Shown here: positions 42,481 to 51,763 of the stretch, one piece after another
Position numbering within the stretch: position 1 is the first letter of the stretch
Layout: the number at the start of each line of letters is the position of its first letter
Assembly: GCF_900099695.1 (NCBI RefSeq)
Contig: NZ_FNCY01000013.1
Span: 62,001 to 126,000, forward strand
Length of the DNA stretch: 64,000 nt
From: Propionivibrio dicarboxylicus
GTDB taxonomy: Bacteria > Pseudomonadota > Gammaproteobacteria > Burkholderiales > Rhodocyclaceae
Direction: 5' to 3'
The notes under the pieces: model-generated
What the model was told of the DNA's origin: nothing
What the model saw: only the letters and a program-made list of their open reading frames with translations
The model's database searches: none
Translations under genes and position numbers: made by a program

Positions 42481-43083
42481 GTGGCGGCACCTTCCCGCAA
42501 GCCATGGCGACGTCACTGGCCCGGCCCGCGTCGCCCCGCCGCGTTCCGGCAGTGGCTGCTTGACGACGGCTCGCTGACGGCGCGCTTGCAGCGCCGCGGC
42601 AAGTTTTCCTTGCGCGTCGTGGCACAAGGGCTCGCGACGCCCACAGCCGACGAAGCCGCGCTGTTCGGGCTTGGCCCGACGCAGCAGGCCCGGATTCGCG
42701 AAGTGGTGCTGAGCGTCGATGGCACGCCGCTGGTCTTCGCCCACACGGTACTGCCGACGCAACCACGCGGGCCGCTCACACGCTGGATCGCCCGACTCGG
42801 GAACCGCTCGCTCGGCAGCATGCTGTTCCGGCATCCCGGCTTTTCCCGCACGCCGCTGCTCTGCCAACCGATCGACCGGCGGGGCAACCTGCATCGACGT
42901 GCCGTCGAAGCACTCGGCATCGCCCCCGACACAACACTCTGGGCGCGGCGCTCGAGCTTCGCTTTCGCCACGCAACGTCTGTTGGTCACCGAAATCTTCT
43001 CGCCGGCGCTGTGGTCGGCGCTTGCCGCCGAGGCGGTTACGAAAACGCCACAAAGAGTTCGGACGCCGGAGAGCGGCGCCTGA
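42481..43083 (+). CDS. ubiC: chorismate lyase
   Basis: First step of ubiquinone synthesis, chorismate to 4-hydroxybenzoate plus pyruvate, in the cytoplasm. The 200-residue protein has the UbiC pattern: FRQWLLDDGSLTARLQ near the N-terminus, the arginine in REVVLSVDG, FAHTVLP, and the glutamate in LLVTEIFSP. It begins with GTG at 42481, right after the DUF192 stop. ubiA is not adjacent in this window. Confidence 0.9.
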   Translation: MAAPSRKPWRRHWPGPRRPAAFRQWLLDDGSLTARLQRRGKFSLRVVAQGLATPTADEAALFGLGPTQQARIREVVLSVDGTPLVFAHTVLPTQPRGPLTRWIARLGNRSLGSMLFRHPGFSRTPLLCQPIDRRGNLHRRAVEALGIAPDTTLWARRSSFAFATQRLLVTEIFSPALWSALAAEAVTKTPQRVRTPESGA

Positions 43084-43217
43084 TATAATGCGCCGCTTCG
43101 TTCGGGGGCTGCTGCTGCCGTTCGAACCGCGCTTCGCGAACCGTTCGCATCCCAAAAGCCCTCCTGCCTCCTGGCGTCGTTGGTAGACGCCGCACTGGCA
43201 CAAAGCTTTACTGTGCC
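43084..43217 (+). promoter_or_regulatory. -10-like element and structured leader of rhlE
   Basis: TATAAT at 43084-43089 directly follows the ubiC stop and starts a leader of about 260 bases before rhlE. Two successive stems are visible, GGCGTC/GACGCC (43173-43191) and GGCACA/TGTGCC (43197-43217). The -35 is not clear. Confidence 0.45.
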
Positions 43218-43352
43218 GAAAAGTCCCGAATTCTTCCGCCCCGGCGGAGTCGTTCATCGCTGTTTCGTTGGTTGGCGTTGCATTTCCAGGTGTCCGCACG
43301 TGCGAACACCGCTTGATGGCGCTCGCGCGCCGTCGCCCAATGAAAGAATCAG

Positions 43353-44789
43353 ATGACATTTGCAGAACTCGGACTTCATGACGCTATCCTTCAAGCACTG
43401 ACAGCCTCCGGCTACACCGAGCCGACGCCGGTCCAGGCGCAATCCATCCCGGCCGCGATGGCCGGACACGACTTGCTGGTTACCTCGCAGACCGGCTCGG
43501 GCAAGACCGCCGCCTTCATGCTGCCGGCACTGCACGCGTTGGCCAACCGCCCGCGTCCGCCCAAGGAAGCGCGCACCCCCAACCAGGAACGCCAGTCGGC
43601 GCGCGCCCGCAACGCCCGCCCCCGCTTCCAGGCGGCAACGCCGAAAATGCTGGTGCTGACGCCGACGCGCGAACTGGCGCTGCAAGTCACCACCGCCGCC
43701 GATAAGTATGCCGGCCCGCTGCGTTTCCTCAAGGCCGTGGCAATCCTCGGCGGCATGCCCTACCCGAAACAGATGGAACTGCTCTCGCGCAATCCGGCCA
43801 TCCTCGTCGCCACGCCGGGCCGCCTGATCGACCATATGCAATCGGGCAAGATCGACTTTTCCCAGCTTGAAATCCTCGTCCTCGACGAAGCCGACCGGAT
43901 GCTCGACATGGGCTTCATCGACGACATCGAAACGATCGTCGCCGCCACGCCGGCAACGCGCCAGACCATGCTCTTCTCGGCGACGCTGGACGGCACCGTC
44001 GGCCAGATGGCCCGCCGCGTCACGCGCGATCCGCAGACCATTGAAATCGCCGCGGTGCACAGCCGTCACGAAAATATCGAACAGCGCCTGCACTTCGTCG
44101 ACGATCTCGCCCACAAGGATCGCCTGCTCGACCACCTGCTGCGCGATGCCGACATCGACCAGGCCGTCGTCTTTACCGCCACCAAGCGCGACGCCGACAC
44201 GCTGGCCGACCGTCTCAACCTCGCCGGTTTCAATGCAGCACCGCTGCACGGCGACATGCACCAGGGCGCGCGCAATCGCACGCTCAACGCGCTGCGCCGC
44301 GGCCAGGTGCGCATTCTCGTCGCCACCGACGTGGCGGCGCGCGGCATCGACGTGCCGAACATCACCCACGTCTTCAACTACGACCTGCCGAAGTTCGCCG
44401 AAGACTACGTGCACCGCATCGGCCGCACCGGCCGTGCCGGGCGCAACGGACTGGCGATCTCGCTGGTCAACCACCGCGAACAGATCAACGTCCGCAAAAT
44501 TGAGCGCTTTACGCGCCAGGCCATCCCGATCGAGGTCGTCCCCGGCCACGAACCGGTCCGGCAACCGGCCGCAGCAAAGCCCCGGCCGAAGAATCGCCCC
44601 GGCTTCAAGGCCGGTACCCGCAGCGACGCGAAGCCCTTCCGCCATGGCAAGGACGCACGCGGCGCCGAGCGCGGCAAGAGCAGCCCGCAGGGCAAGCCGG
44701 CCGCCGGAAAGTTCGACGCCGCCAAGCGCCAGGGGCGGCCTGCCAATGGCGCATCGGCGCCGCGCCAGCGTTCCTACGCCGACCGCTAA
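43353..44789 (+). CDS. rhlE: RhlE-type DEAD-box RNA helicase
   Basis: ATP-dependent RNA helicase of 478 residues. In order: Q motif (PTPVQAQSIP), motif I (SQTGSGKTAAFMLP), Ia (TPTRELALQV), II (VLDEADRMLDMGF), III (FSATLD), then helicase C with VATDVAARGIDVP and HRIGRTGRAG. The C-terminal tail after about 390 is basic and disordered (KPRPKNRPGFKAG), as in RhlE, for RNA contact. It acts in ribosome maturation and cold-related RNA remodelling. It has a long structured leader. Confidence 0.93.
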   Translation: MTFAELGLHDAILQALTASGYTEPTPVQAQSIPAAMAGHDLLVTSQTGSGKTAAFMLPALHALANRPRPPKEARTPNQERQSARARNARPRFQAATPKMLVLTPTRELALQVTTAADKYAGPLRFLKAVAILGGMPYPKQMELLSRNPAILVATPGRLIDHMQSGKIDFSQLEILVLDEADRMLDMGFIDDIETIVAATPATRQTMLFSATLDGTVGQMARRVTRDPQTIEIAAVHSRHENIEQRLHFVDDLAHKDRLLDHLLRDADIDQAVVFTATKRDADTLADRLNLAGFNAAPLHGDMHQGARNRTLNALRRGQVRILVATDVAARGIDVPNITHVFNYDLPKFAEDYVHRIGRTGRAGRNGLAISLVNHREQINVRKIERFTRQAIPIEVVPGHEPVRQPAAAKPRPKNRPGFKAGTRSDAKPFRHGKDARGAERGKSSPQGKPAAGKFDAAKRQGRPANGASAPRQRSYADR

Positions 44790-44927
44790 ATAACCTCCAA
44801 GCCCGGATACGCGGCAACCGCTGCGCATCCGGCGCATCAACGCGACCGGCCGCACGTTGTTACACAAAGCATACAGAACTCTTCAATTTCTCCTTATGAG
44901 ACGCAATTTCGCTTTATGGCGCTCGGG

Positions 44928-44933
44928 TATAAT
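44928..44933 (+). promoter_or_regulatory. -10 element of the lipoprotein gene
   Basis: Perfect TATAAT 82 bases before the likely start codon at 45016. A matching -35 is weak (TTTCGC region near 44907). The short gene and strong terminator fit a monocistronic, highly expressed unit. Confidence 0.5.
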
Positions 44934-45015
44934 GGCCCTTGGTTAAATGTGGTAACCAACCGGCAGTCAAGGTGCTGCCGAAACGCCCGAATTATTGATG
45001 AACAAGGATCAGAAA

Positions 45016-45249
45016 ATGAAAAACTCGCTTCTCGTTGCTGCCATGATCGCTGTTGCCCTGTCCGCCTGTGGCAAGAAGGAAACCCCGGCTCCGGCCCCCG
45101 CCCCGGCCGTTGAAGCCCCGGCCGCTCCGGCTGCTGCTCCGGCTGCCCCGGCTGCTGATGCCAAGCCCGCCGAAGCCGCTCCGGCTGCTGCCGCCCCGGC
45201 TGCTGATGCCAAGCCGGCTGAAGCCGCTCCGGCCGAAGCCAAGAAGTAA
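45016..45249 (+). CDS. small Ala/Pro-rich lipoprotein
   Basis: 77 residues. The lipobox ALSAC (cysteine at residue 19) follows a signal peptide, and the mature part is only Ala, Pro, Lys, Glu and Asp, with the segment PAADAKPAEAAPA appearing twice. AAGGATCAG precedes the ATG; an in-frame ATG at 44998 is less likely. It resembles abundant envelope spacer lipoproteins in low complexity only; no family recognised. It is followed by a perfect terminator and so is its own transcript. Confidence 0.75.
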   Translation: MKNSLLVAAMIAVALSACGKKETPAPAPAPAVEAPAAPAAAPAAPAADAKPAEAAPAAAAPAADAKPAEAAPAEAKK

Positions 45250-45261
45250 TTCAGCTTTACA

Positions 45262-45300
45262 GCAACAAAAAAGCCGGCCCAGTGCCGGCTTTTTTGTTGC
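45262..45300 (+). terminator. strong Rho-independent terminator
   Basis: Perfect 17-bp inverted repeat (core AAAAAAGCCGGC / GCCGGCTTTTTT) with a 5-base loop, 12 bases after the lipoprotein stop. The A and T runs on both sides make it work in either direction, although the minus-strand gene ends only 60 bases further on. Confidence 0.93.
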
Positions 45301-45359
45301 CTGCCCGCCGCCCTGTCAGCGGCAACAGCGACGAGACGGACCGTCCAGACGGACCGCCA

Positions 45360-46130
45360 TCATCCCAACTGGCGCCAGCCGACGCCATTCTCCTGCGAGG
45401 CGACCGCCACCCAGTCCGGCGCGCATCCCAATACCGCCGCCAAGGCCTGGCAGGCAAGCTCGGGACGATTGTTCTCCTCGCTCAAATGCGCAGCAACCAC
45501 ATGCTGCAATCGACGCTGATCGACCTGCGCGAGCAAGCCTGCCGCCTGCGTGTTGTCAAGATGCCCGAAATTGCCGGCAATGCGACGCTTCAACATCGCA
45601 GGATAGGACGAAGCGCGCAGCAGATCCGGATCATGATTGCATTCAAGCACCAGGGCGTTGCAGCCGCCGAGCACTTCGGCCACATGCGGGGTGATGCGCC
45701 CACAATCGGTCAGCACGCCAAGACGCGCGGCACCGTCTGAAAACACGAACTGAACGGGCTCCCGGGCGTCATGCGGCACCGGATACGGCAGGATCTCGAA
45801 ATCACCCAGTGCGAATGCTGCATGACTGTCGATCACCCGAAACGCCGGCGCGGCCGCAGGCAATTCGCCAAGCGCGGCAAGCGTACCGTGCGTCAGGACA
45901 ACCGGAATCCCGAAACGCGCGGCAAAGCGGACAACACCCGAGACATGGTCGCTGTGCTCGTGCGTCACCAGCAAGGCATCGATTGACTCAACATCCAAGC
46001 CGACGCGACCGAGCCGCTCAAGCATCGAGCGGCCGGAAAATCCGCAATCAACAAGCACCCGCGTCTTCCCGGAATCGACAACCAGAGCATTACCCCGGCT
46101 GCCACTTCCGAGCGAAGCAAAACGCATCAC
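45360..46130 (-). CDS. MBL-fold metal-dependent hydrolase, YycJ-like
   Basis: 256-residue metallo-beta-lactamase-fold protein with the metal motif THEHSDHVSG (about 57-66), the N-terminal FASLGSGSRGNALVV, a later ALVLECNHD and a C-terminal VAAHLSEENN motif; these mark the YycJ/ExoI-type exonuclease group. It is the third gene of dapA-bamC-MBL, with 9 bases after bamC and GAGGTG as ribosome site. Nuclease activity is inferred from the group. Confidence 0.87.
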   Translation of the reverse strand: MMRFASLGSGSRGNALVVDSGKTRVLVDCGFSGRSMLERLGRVGLDVESIDALLVTHEHSDHVSGVVRFAARFGIPVVLTHGTLAALGELPAAAPAFRVIDSHAAFALGDFEILPYPVPHDAREPVQFVFSDGAARLGVLTDCGRITPHVAEVLGGCNALVLECNHDPDLLRASSYPAMLKRRIAGNFGHLDNTQAAGLLAQVDQRRLQHVVAAHLSEENNRPELACQALAAVLGCAPDWVAVASQENGVGWRQLG

Positions 46131-46139
46131 CTCAGCGCA

Positions 46140-47270
46140 TCACTTCAGCTGCTCGTGGAGCAGCGTGAGAATCTTCCTGGCCGTATCGTTCTGCGCAATG
46201 CCGCCTTCATTGGAAAGCACCTGAACCGTCGTCTGCGTACCGCCATCCTTCACATACACGCGGAAACGCTCCTGCGGCGGCGGGGTCGAGGGTTTCCAGA
46301 ACGCCAGCTTCGACAGCACTCCATCCTTCTTATTCTGGCTTTCCGACTCCGGATCGACGTAGCGGACGAAGAACAAGCCCTTCGAGCGGTCACGATCCTC
46401 GACGGTGAAGCCAACTCGGTCGAGCGCCAGACCGACGCGGCGCCAAGCGCGATCGAAGGCCTCCTGCACCTCAAGTGTGCCGGAACCATCGTTGCTACGC
46501 GTCAGACGCGCCCGATCGACGCCGCGATCCTTCGTCGCCGCGATTTCCGCATCCGCCCGCTTCTGGTCGGTACCAAACCGGACCATCAGGCGACGCAGCA
46601 TCTCGGCCTCAAGCTCAGGATCAGCCTGACGCGGCTGCCAGCGCGTTTCTGCTTTACTCTCAGTGGTATACACTTCGACCATGCCACGATGACTGATATA
46701 GATCTCGGTTGTTCCCGGCTCGGCGCCCGGCTCAAGCCGCGTACGGAACATGTCGCGCTCGGAGGTTGAATACAACGAATCAAGGACCTTGCCAAGCATG
46801 TTGCGGAGGAAGTCCTGACCGATCTTGGCGCGATTCTCCGCCCAGTCGGTTTCTATGACACCAGCTTCGGGCATTTCGAGCTTGATCAGGAAACCGGTTT
46901 CCTGCCAGAACTCCTTGATCTGATCCCACAGTTTATCCGGTGCGCTGGCCACCACCAGCCAGCGCTGTGTTCCCGCACGTTCGATCCGGGCCTTGTCGAC
47001 CTTCGGCAGCACAGCACTGTTCTCCGTACCACGCGCCTGGGTGTTGCGATCATTGGCGTATTCCGAGAACGTCGCCGATCCGCGCAACGGTACCGAATAA
47101 CGATCATCACGCGACGGTGTCGTCAAATCCGGCGGGATTTCGAGCGTCGGCACCTTGACCGACGAAGACGACTTGTAATCGATCTTTTTTGACTCAAGAC
47201 TGATCGTGCCGCAACCCGCCAACACGACGGAAACAGCACACAGAGAAATGCGCAGGGATGCAAATTTCAT
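46140..47270 (-). CDS. bamC: outer-membrane assembly lipoprotein BamC
   Basis: Lipoprotein part of the BAM complex (NlpB/DapX family), 376 residues. Signal peptide with lipobox VLAGCG (cysteine about residue 20), an unstructured N-terminal arm (LEIPPDLTTPSRDDRYSVP) that in E. coli binds BamD, and two helix-grip domains (about 100-215 and 265-370). It follows dapA by 33 bases, the classical linkage. Confidence 0.92.
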   Translation of the reverse strand: MKFASLRISLCAVSVVLAGCGTISLESKKIDYKSSSSVKVPTLEIPPDLTTPSRDDRYSVPLRGSATFSEYANDRNTQARGTENSAVLPKVDKARIERAGTQRWLVVASAPDKLWDQIKEFWQETGFLIKLEMPEAGVIETDWAENRAKIGQDFLRNMLGKVLDSLYSTSERDMFRTRLEPGAEPGTTEIYISHRGMVEVYTTESKAETRWQPRQADPELEAEMLRRLMVRFGTDQKRADAEIAATKDRGVDRARLTRSNDGSGTLEVQEAFDRAWRRVGLALDRVGFTVEDRDRSKGLFFVRYVDPESESQNKKDGVLSKLAFWKPSTPPPQERFRVYVKDGGTQTTVQVLSNEGGIAQNDTARKILTLLHEQLK

Positions 47271-47303
47271 CGATATTCCTGAATAACCCGGAGATCAGAA
47301 CAG

Positions 47304-48191
47304 TTAGGCCAACAGTCCCGCCTGACGCAAGGCCGCGCGAACACGGTCATGGCACTCGGGCGACAATGGGCTGAGTGGCAGACGGATGCCGCCTTCCTGC
47401 ATCATGCCCAATTGCTGGCACGCCCACTTCACCGGAATCGGGTTAGCCTCGCAGAAGAGCTGGCGGTTGAGGCCGAGCATCCGGAAATAGAGGGCCCGCG
47501 CCGTCGCAAGATCGCCGGCGAGCGCCGCCGCGCACATCTCGTGCATCATGCGCGGAGCAACGTTGGCCACCACCGAAATATTGCCCTTGCCACCCATCAG
47601 CATCAGCGAGCAGGCGGTCGCGTCATCACCGCTGTAGACCGAAAAACCTTCGGGCGCGCGCGCAATCAGTTCGCAACCGCGATCGATATTGCCGGTCGCG
47701 TCCTTGATGCCGACGATGTTCGGGATTTGCGCCAGCCGCAGCGTCGTCTCGTTCGACAGGTCGGCCACCGTGCGCCCGGGCACGTTGTAGAGGATGACCG
47801 GAATATCGACGGCTTCGGCAATCGTCTTGAAATGGCGATAGAGCCCTTCCTGCGTCGGCTTGTTGTAGTAAGGAACGACCGACAGCGTCGCGTCGGCACC
47901 GACGACCTTGGCATATTCCGCCATCTCGATCGCTTCGGACGTCGAATTGGCGCCGGTTCCGGCGATCACCGGAATACGCCCGGCGGTCTGCTCGACGACG
48001 ACCTTGATCAGTTCGTGATGTTCATCGACATCCACGGTCGGTGACTCGCCCGTCGTTCCCACGACGACGATGGCATCGGTCCCTTCCTGCACGTGAAAAT
48101 CGACCAATTTGCGCAAGCCGGGCAAATCAAGACTTCCGTCCTCATGCATCGGCGTAATGAGCGCAACAATAGATCCCGTAATAGTAGTCAT
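47304..48191 (-). CDS. dapA: 4-hydroxy-tetrahydrodipicolinate synthase
   Basis: Condenses pyruvate with aspartate semialdehyde in lysine and meso-diaminopimelate synthesis. 295 residues, TIM barrel; T46 and T47 (VVGTTGES), Y135 (YNVPGRT) and the Schiff-base lysine K163 (VGIKDATGN) are all present. First gene of the dapA-bamC-MBL run. Confidence 0.95.
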   Translation of the reverse strand: MTTITGSIVALITPMHEDGSLDLPGLRKLVDFHVQEGTDAIVVVGTTGESPTVDVDEHHELIKVVVEQTAGRIPVIAGTGANSTSEAIEMAEYAKVVGADATLSVVPYYNKPTQEGLYRHFKTIAEAVDIPVILYNVPGRTVADLSNETTLRLAQIPNIVGIKDATGNIDRGCELIARAPEGFSVYSGDDATACSLMLMGGKGNISVVANVAPRMMHEMCAAALAGDLATARALYFRMLGLNRQLFCEANPIPVKWACQQLGMMQEGGIRLPLSPLSPECHDRVRAALRQAGLLA

Positions 48192-48487
48192 GGCATGGCA
48201 CCTGGAGATTGAAGGGAGAATTCTAACCGAAGGCAGGCAAAGCGGGGGCGCTTCTGATTCAAGCGATGATCATGGCCTATCGAGAGCATCCCCTCGGCAT
48301 GAAAACGCAAGTGCGGCGTTCTCGCTGACAGAATTCACAAAAAAGCCAAGGATCGGCCACATTCAACCACGTCAACCGCTGCCGACGCGCCCGGCTCGGG
48401 TAAAATCGGGAGCAAGGCGCGTCAATCCGGGCAAAAGCCCGGCACCGCACCGCCCCCCATCCCAAAACATTCCCGGAGCCTTGCAAC

Positions 48488-49516
48488 TTGAGCCTTCCAT
48501 CCGGTCGCATCATTCTTGCCAGCCTGTTGGTCCTGCTGTGCCCACTTTCCATCGCCGCAGAGAAAACAAAATCGCCGCCCTTCAGCGCGCAGCCGCAAGT
48601 GCGTGAATTCATCGCGGAAATGCGCGACCAGCACGGTTTCGACAGCACCACACTGACACGACAATTCAGCGCCATCCGCAGCAACGCCAGCGTTCTCAAG
48701 GCCATCCGTCCCGCCGCAGCGCCGGAACAACAGCGTTCCTGGCCGCGTTACCGCGACCGCTTCGTCAATGAGCGCCGAATCCAGCGCGGCCTTCAGTTCT
48801 GGCAGGAAAACCAGGCCGAAATCGCCCGCGCCGAAGTGCTGTATGGCGTCCCCGGCGCAATCATCGCCGCGATCATCGGCGTCGAGACCGAATACGGCCG
48901 CAACATGGGCAAATTCAGGATTCTCGAAGCCCTGGCGACGCTGGCGTTCGACTATCCGGCGCGCGCCCCCTTCTTCCGCAACGAACTGGAGCAATTCCTC
49001 CTGCTTGCCCGCGAAAACGCCACGGACCCACTCAGCTACCAGGGGTCCTATGCCGGCGCCATGGGGATTCCGCAGTTCATGCCAAGCAGCCAGCGCCGCT
49101 ACGCCGTGGATTTCGACGGTGACGCCCGGATCGACCTGAGCCGCAGCCCAACCGATGCGATCGGCAGCGTTGCCCGCTTCCTCCAATTGCATGGATGGAC
49201 GCCGAATGCGCCGATCGCCCTGCCGGCAACCATTTCCGGCGATCCACAAACCTGGATCGCCGCCGGCATCAAACCCTCGGTTCCTTTGCGCACCTTGCTT
49301 GATCAAGGCATCGCCGTGCCTCCTTCAGGGGAAGGCATGGACGAACAGCCGGCGGCACTGATCGACCTCGTCGCCCCCGACCAACCGACGGAGTACTGGA
49401 TCGGCTTCAACAATTTCTACGTCATCACCCGGTACAACCGTTCAAGTTTCTACGCCATGGCGGTTTTCCAGCTCGCCGAGGCCTTACGCGAAAATCGGGC
49501 GGAAGGGGCGAACTAA
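48488..49516 (+). CDS. mltB: lytic murein transglycosylase B
   Basis: Periplasmic transglycosylase (SltB2/GH103) of 342 residues that cleaves glycan strands. It starts with TTG at 48488, GGAG about 12 bases upstream, giving a signal peptide (RIILASLLVLLCPLSIAAE). The catalytic glutamate is in IIGVETEYGRNMG (about residue 136), with GAMGIPQFMPSS further on. There is no lipobox cysteine at the cleavage site, so it may be soluble. The 296 bases before it hold nothing I can name. Confidence 0.92.
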   Translation: MSLPSGRIILASLLVLLCPLSIAAEKTKSPPFSAQPQVREFIAEMRDQHGFDSTTLTRQFSAIRSNASVLKAIRPAAAPEQQRSWPRYRDRFVNERRIQRGLQFWQENQAEIARAEVLYGVPGAIIAAIIGVETEYGRNMGKFRILEALATLAFDYPARAPFFRNELEQFLLLARENATDPLSYQGSYAGAMGIPQFMPSSQRRYAVDFDGDARIDLSRSPTDAIGSVARFLQLHGWTPNAPIALPATISGDPQTWIAAGIKPSVPLRTLLDQGIAVPPSGEGMDEQPAALIDLVAPDQPTEYWIGFNNFYVITRYNRSSFYAMAVFQLAEALRENRAEGAN

Positions 49517-49556
49517 GCTTCTCGCCGGAAGATTTTTCGTCGCCGGCGACGCCGCC

Positions 49557-50840
49557 CTAGCGCAGCTGAAAGAGATATTCCCCGCCGTCAGCATGGCCGG
49601 CCGACAGGACGGCGCCATATTGCGGCTCTTGCGAGTAGTCTTTGGTGACGGTACCGCGCACGAGACGCCAGACTTCGTGGCCGGCGGTCGTCGTGCCGAT
49701 CTCGTTGAGCGTCTTGATAAGACTCCAGGCGAAAATCGAATGCCCTTCCTTGCCTTCGTCCGAGACGGGTTCGTCGCCGCCCGACGAAAAGACAAGGACC
49801 GAGCGCCGCCGCAGCACTTCGTCCGGTTGCAGCGCGCCTTTGCCCGTAATTTTCTGCTCGCGCGTCAGCGATCCGGAAAAGCAACTGTCCGATATCAAGA
49901 TCAGTTGACGGGCTGGAATGGCCGTCAAGAGCTTGGAAATGTCCTTATTGGAAATCCAGTTGGCGGCGGTTTTTACCGACCCGTCGATTGGAATCCAGAA
50001 CCCCATGTTGATGTCTTCCATCAAGTACCCGTGGCCGGCGTAAAACAGCAAGACGCTGTCTTCGGGCCGCGCCTCCCCGGCGATGCCATTGACGCTTTCG
50101 ATGATGCCCGCCTTGGAGGCATTCTTGACCACGCGCACATCATAGCCAAAGCGCGCGCGCAAGGCCGAGGCGATGTCCTCGACGTCGGCAATCGGCGTCT
50201 CCAGCCCCGGGATCGGCGGCTTATAGTCGTTGTTACCAAAGAGCAATGCGATACGACGGGGAGGCGTCGGCACAACCGGCTGCGCCGACTTTGCCACGAC
50301 CGGCGCCGGCGTCTCGGCGACAGGAGCCTGCGCGACAGGAGCCTGCGCGACGGGAGCCTGTGCGACGGGAGCCTGTGCGACGGGAGCCTGTGCGACAGGA
50401 GCCTGCGCGACAGGAGTCTGTGCGACAGGAGCCTGTGCGACAGGAGCCTGCGCGACAGGAGTCTGTGCGACAGGAGCCTGTGCGACAGGAGCCTGAACGA
50501 CAGGAGCCTGAACGACAGGAGCCTGTGCGACGGGAGACTGAACGACGGGAACTTGTGCCATCGCGACCGGTGGCGCGGCGTCCGGCCGCGCCAGACACAG
50601 GGCGTCCTTCGGCGACTGCCCCGCTTGACACTCGGGGACATCGGCGGCGGCCGGGTTTTTGCGCAGTTCGTCCAAGGCCTCTCGGTAAAGAAGCGTTCGC
50701 GCCTGATGACGCTGCATCTGGACCGCCTGGAATTGGGCGACGCCGGGCAACCCGCCGACAAAGGCAGGTGGTCGGAACTGCGCACCGGCTTCGCCTGCGA
50801 ACAGCACGAACACTAAGCATGCAAGGTGTTTGGCAGTCAT
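49557..50840 (-). CDS. caspase-like (C14) peptidase with pentapeptide repeats
   Basis: 427 residues: signal peptide (LACLVFVLFAGEAGA, about 6-20), a helical segment, about 16 copies of a five-residue repeat (APVAQ type, about 95-176), then a caspase-like domain. The His-Cys dyad is H270 (LLFYAGHGY) and C320 (LILISDSCFSG), with RIALLFGNNDY opening the fold. It is probably exported and acts in the periplasm or outside. It overlaps the upstream lipoprotein hydrolase by 4 bases. Substrates and activation are unknown; bacterial relatives cut after basic residues or bind them. Confidence 0.85.
   Translation of the reverse strand: MTAKHLACLVFVLFAGEAGAQFRPPAFVGGLPGVAQFQAVQMQRHQARTLLYREALDELRKNPAAADVPECQAGQSPKDALCLARPDAAPPVAMAQVPVVQSPVAQAPVVQAPVVQAPVAQAPVAQTPVAQAPVAQAPVAQTPVAQAPVAQAPVAQAPVAQAPVAQAPVAQAPVAETPAPVVAKSAQPVVPTPPRRIALLFGNNDYKPPIPGLETPIADVEDIASALRARFGYDVRVVKNASKAGIIESVNGIAGEARPEDSVLLFYAGHGYLMEDINMGFWIPIDGSVKTAANWISNKDISKLLTAIPARQLILISDSCFSGSLTREQKITGKGALQPDEVLRRRSVLVFSSGGDEPVSDEGKEGHSIFAWSLIKTLNEIGTTTAGHEVWRLVRGTVTKDYSQEPQYGAVLSAGHADGGEYLFQLR
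50321..50560 (-). repeat. 15-bp tandem repeat inside the caspase-like gene
   Basis: Sixteen contiguous units of 15 bases, consensus CAGGAGCCTGCGCGA on the plus strand, with a few base differences (C/T, A/G) between units. They encode the Ala-Pro-Val-Ala-Gln linker. Unit identity is high enough for slippage. Confidence 0.95.
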
Positions 50841-51694
50841 GGCGACTCCTTAAGAATGATGAGCCAGTCATCGATCCAGCAACACTCATGATCATAGCCC
50901 TTAACCACGTGCATCGTTCCCCCTTTCTGTTCGGCAAAGGGCTGAACGACCGACGGCGGAACGATATCGTCGCGACCGCCGACCCAGTAGGAGGCAGCCT
51001 GAAGCCGGCCGGCTTGCCGCACCGGATCGAGGGCGCCGGGCAGCGACGTCAGGCCTTGGCGTTGGATCCAGGCATCCAGTGACAGCGGCGAAGCCAAGGC
51101 GATCAACGATCGTACGTCGGCGCGGCGCATGGCCAGGATGGCGGCAATGTTGCCACCCCCCGAATACCCCACCAGACGCAGCGCTCGCGCCGAAAACCGC
51201 TTTTTCAGTTCGCTGATGGCCAGATCGTAGGCATCGATGACGTCGGGATCGAAGCGTTTGTCGACCCAATACTCAGCCGAGCAGCGTGCCAAGGCCGCAG
51301 CATCAAGGTACTGGCAGGGACGCCCGAGATACGCGACGGCAGGGGATGGGTCGATCGCGGCAAGGGCGAGAGCGAGCGGCCGCCGAGGCGTCGGATCGCG
51401 CGGCGGATGATAGGGCGAGGACCAGGCGGCACCGTCACCTTCGATATAGACGGTCAGCACCGCGTCGTCCGTCTCCTTGACGACACCACCGGCAAGCGGC
51501 GCCGGACGGCGCAGAAAGGCGGTCAGTTCGAACGCCCCGGAATGCAGGATGCTTTGACGAAAGCCTCGGGCTTCCGACCACGCACGAGCGGATTCGCGCG
51601 TGCCGCCGAAATTGAGCGGCGACGCACAGGCGGCGAGCAGGCCCACCATGACGATTGCCGCCGCAAGACGCGTGAAGGAAGCCGCGGCTCTCAT
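50837..51694 (-). CDS. alpha/beta hydrolase-fold lipoprotein
   Basis: 285 residues from the ATG at 51694, with lipobox LLAACAS (cysteine about residue 23), so outer- or inner-membrane anchored. The nucleophile serine is in LRLVGYSGGGNIAAI, a G-Y-S-G-G elbow; a DDIVPP segment and DHECCW near the C-terminus give acid and histidine candidates. Its stop overlaps the caspase-like start (ATGA), so both are made in fixed proportion. Likely an esterase or peptidase-like partner; substrate unknown. Confidence 0.78.
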   Translation of the reverse strand: MRAAASFTRLAAAIVMVGLLAACASPLNFGGTRESARAWSEARGFRQSILHSGAFELTAFLRRPAPLAGGVVKETDDAVLTVYIEGDGAAWSSPYHPPRDPTPRRPLALALAAIDPSPAVAYLGRPCQYLDAAALARCSAEYWVDKRFDPDVIDAYDLAISELKKRFSARALRLVGYSGGGNIAAILAMRRADVRSLIALASPLSLDAWIQRQGLTSLPGALDPVRQAGRLQAASYWVGGRDDIVPPSVVQPFAEQKGGTMHVVKGYDHECCWIDDWLIILKESP

Positions 51695-51763
51695 CACCAC
51701 CCACCACGAAGCTTGCCCGATGCATGCCAGGCAAGGAGAATACGGGGACGGCAAATCGCTTCG

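Noticed and set aside
43165-43217. tRNA-Leu-like words (TTGGTAGACGC) before rhlE
   Set aside because: No acceptor stem, anticodon arm or T arm can be built around it; the hairpins fit a leader better.
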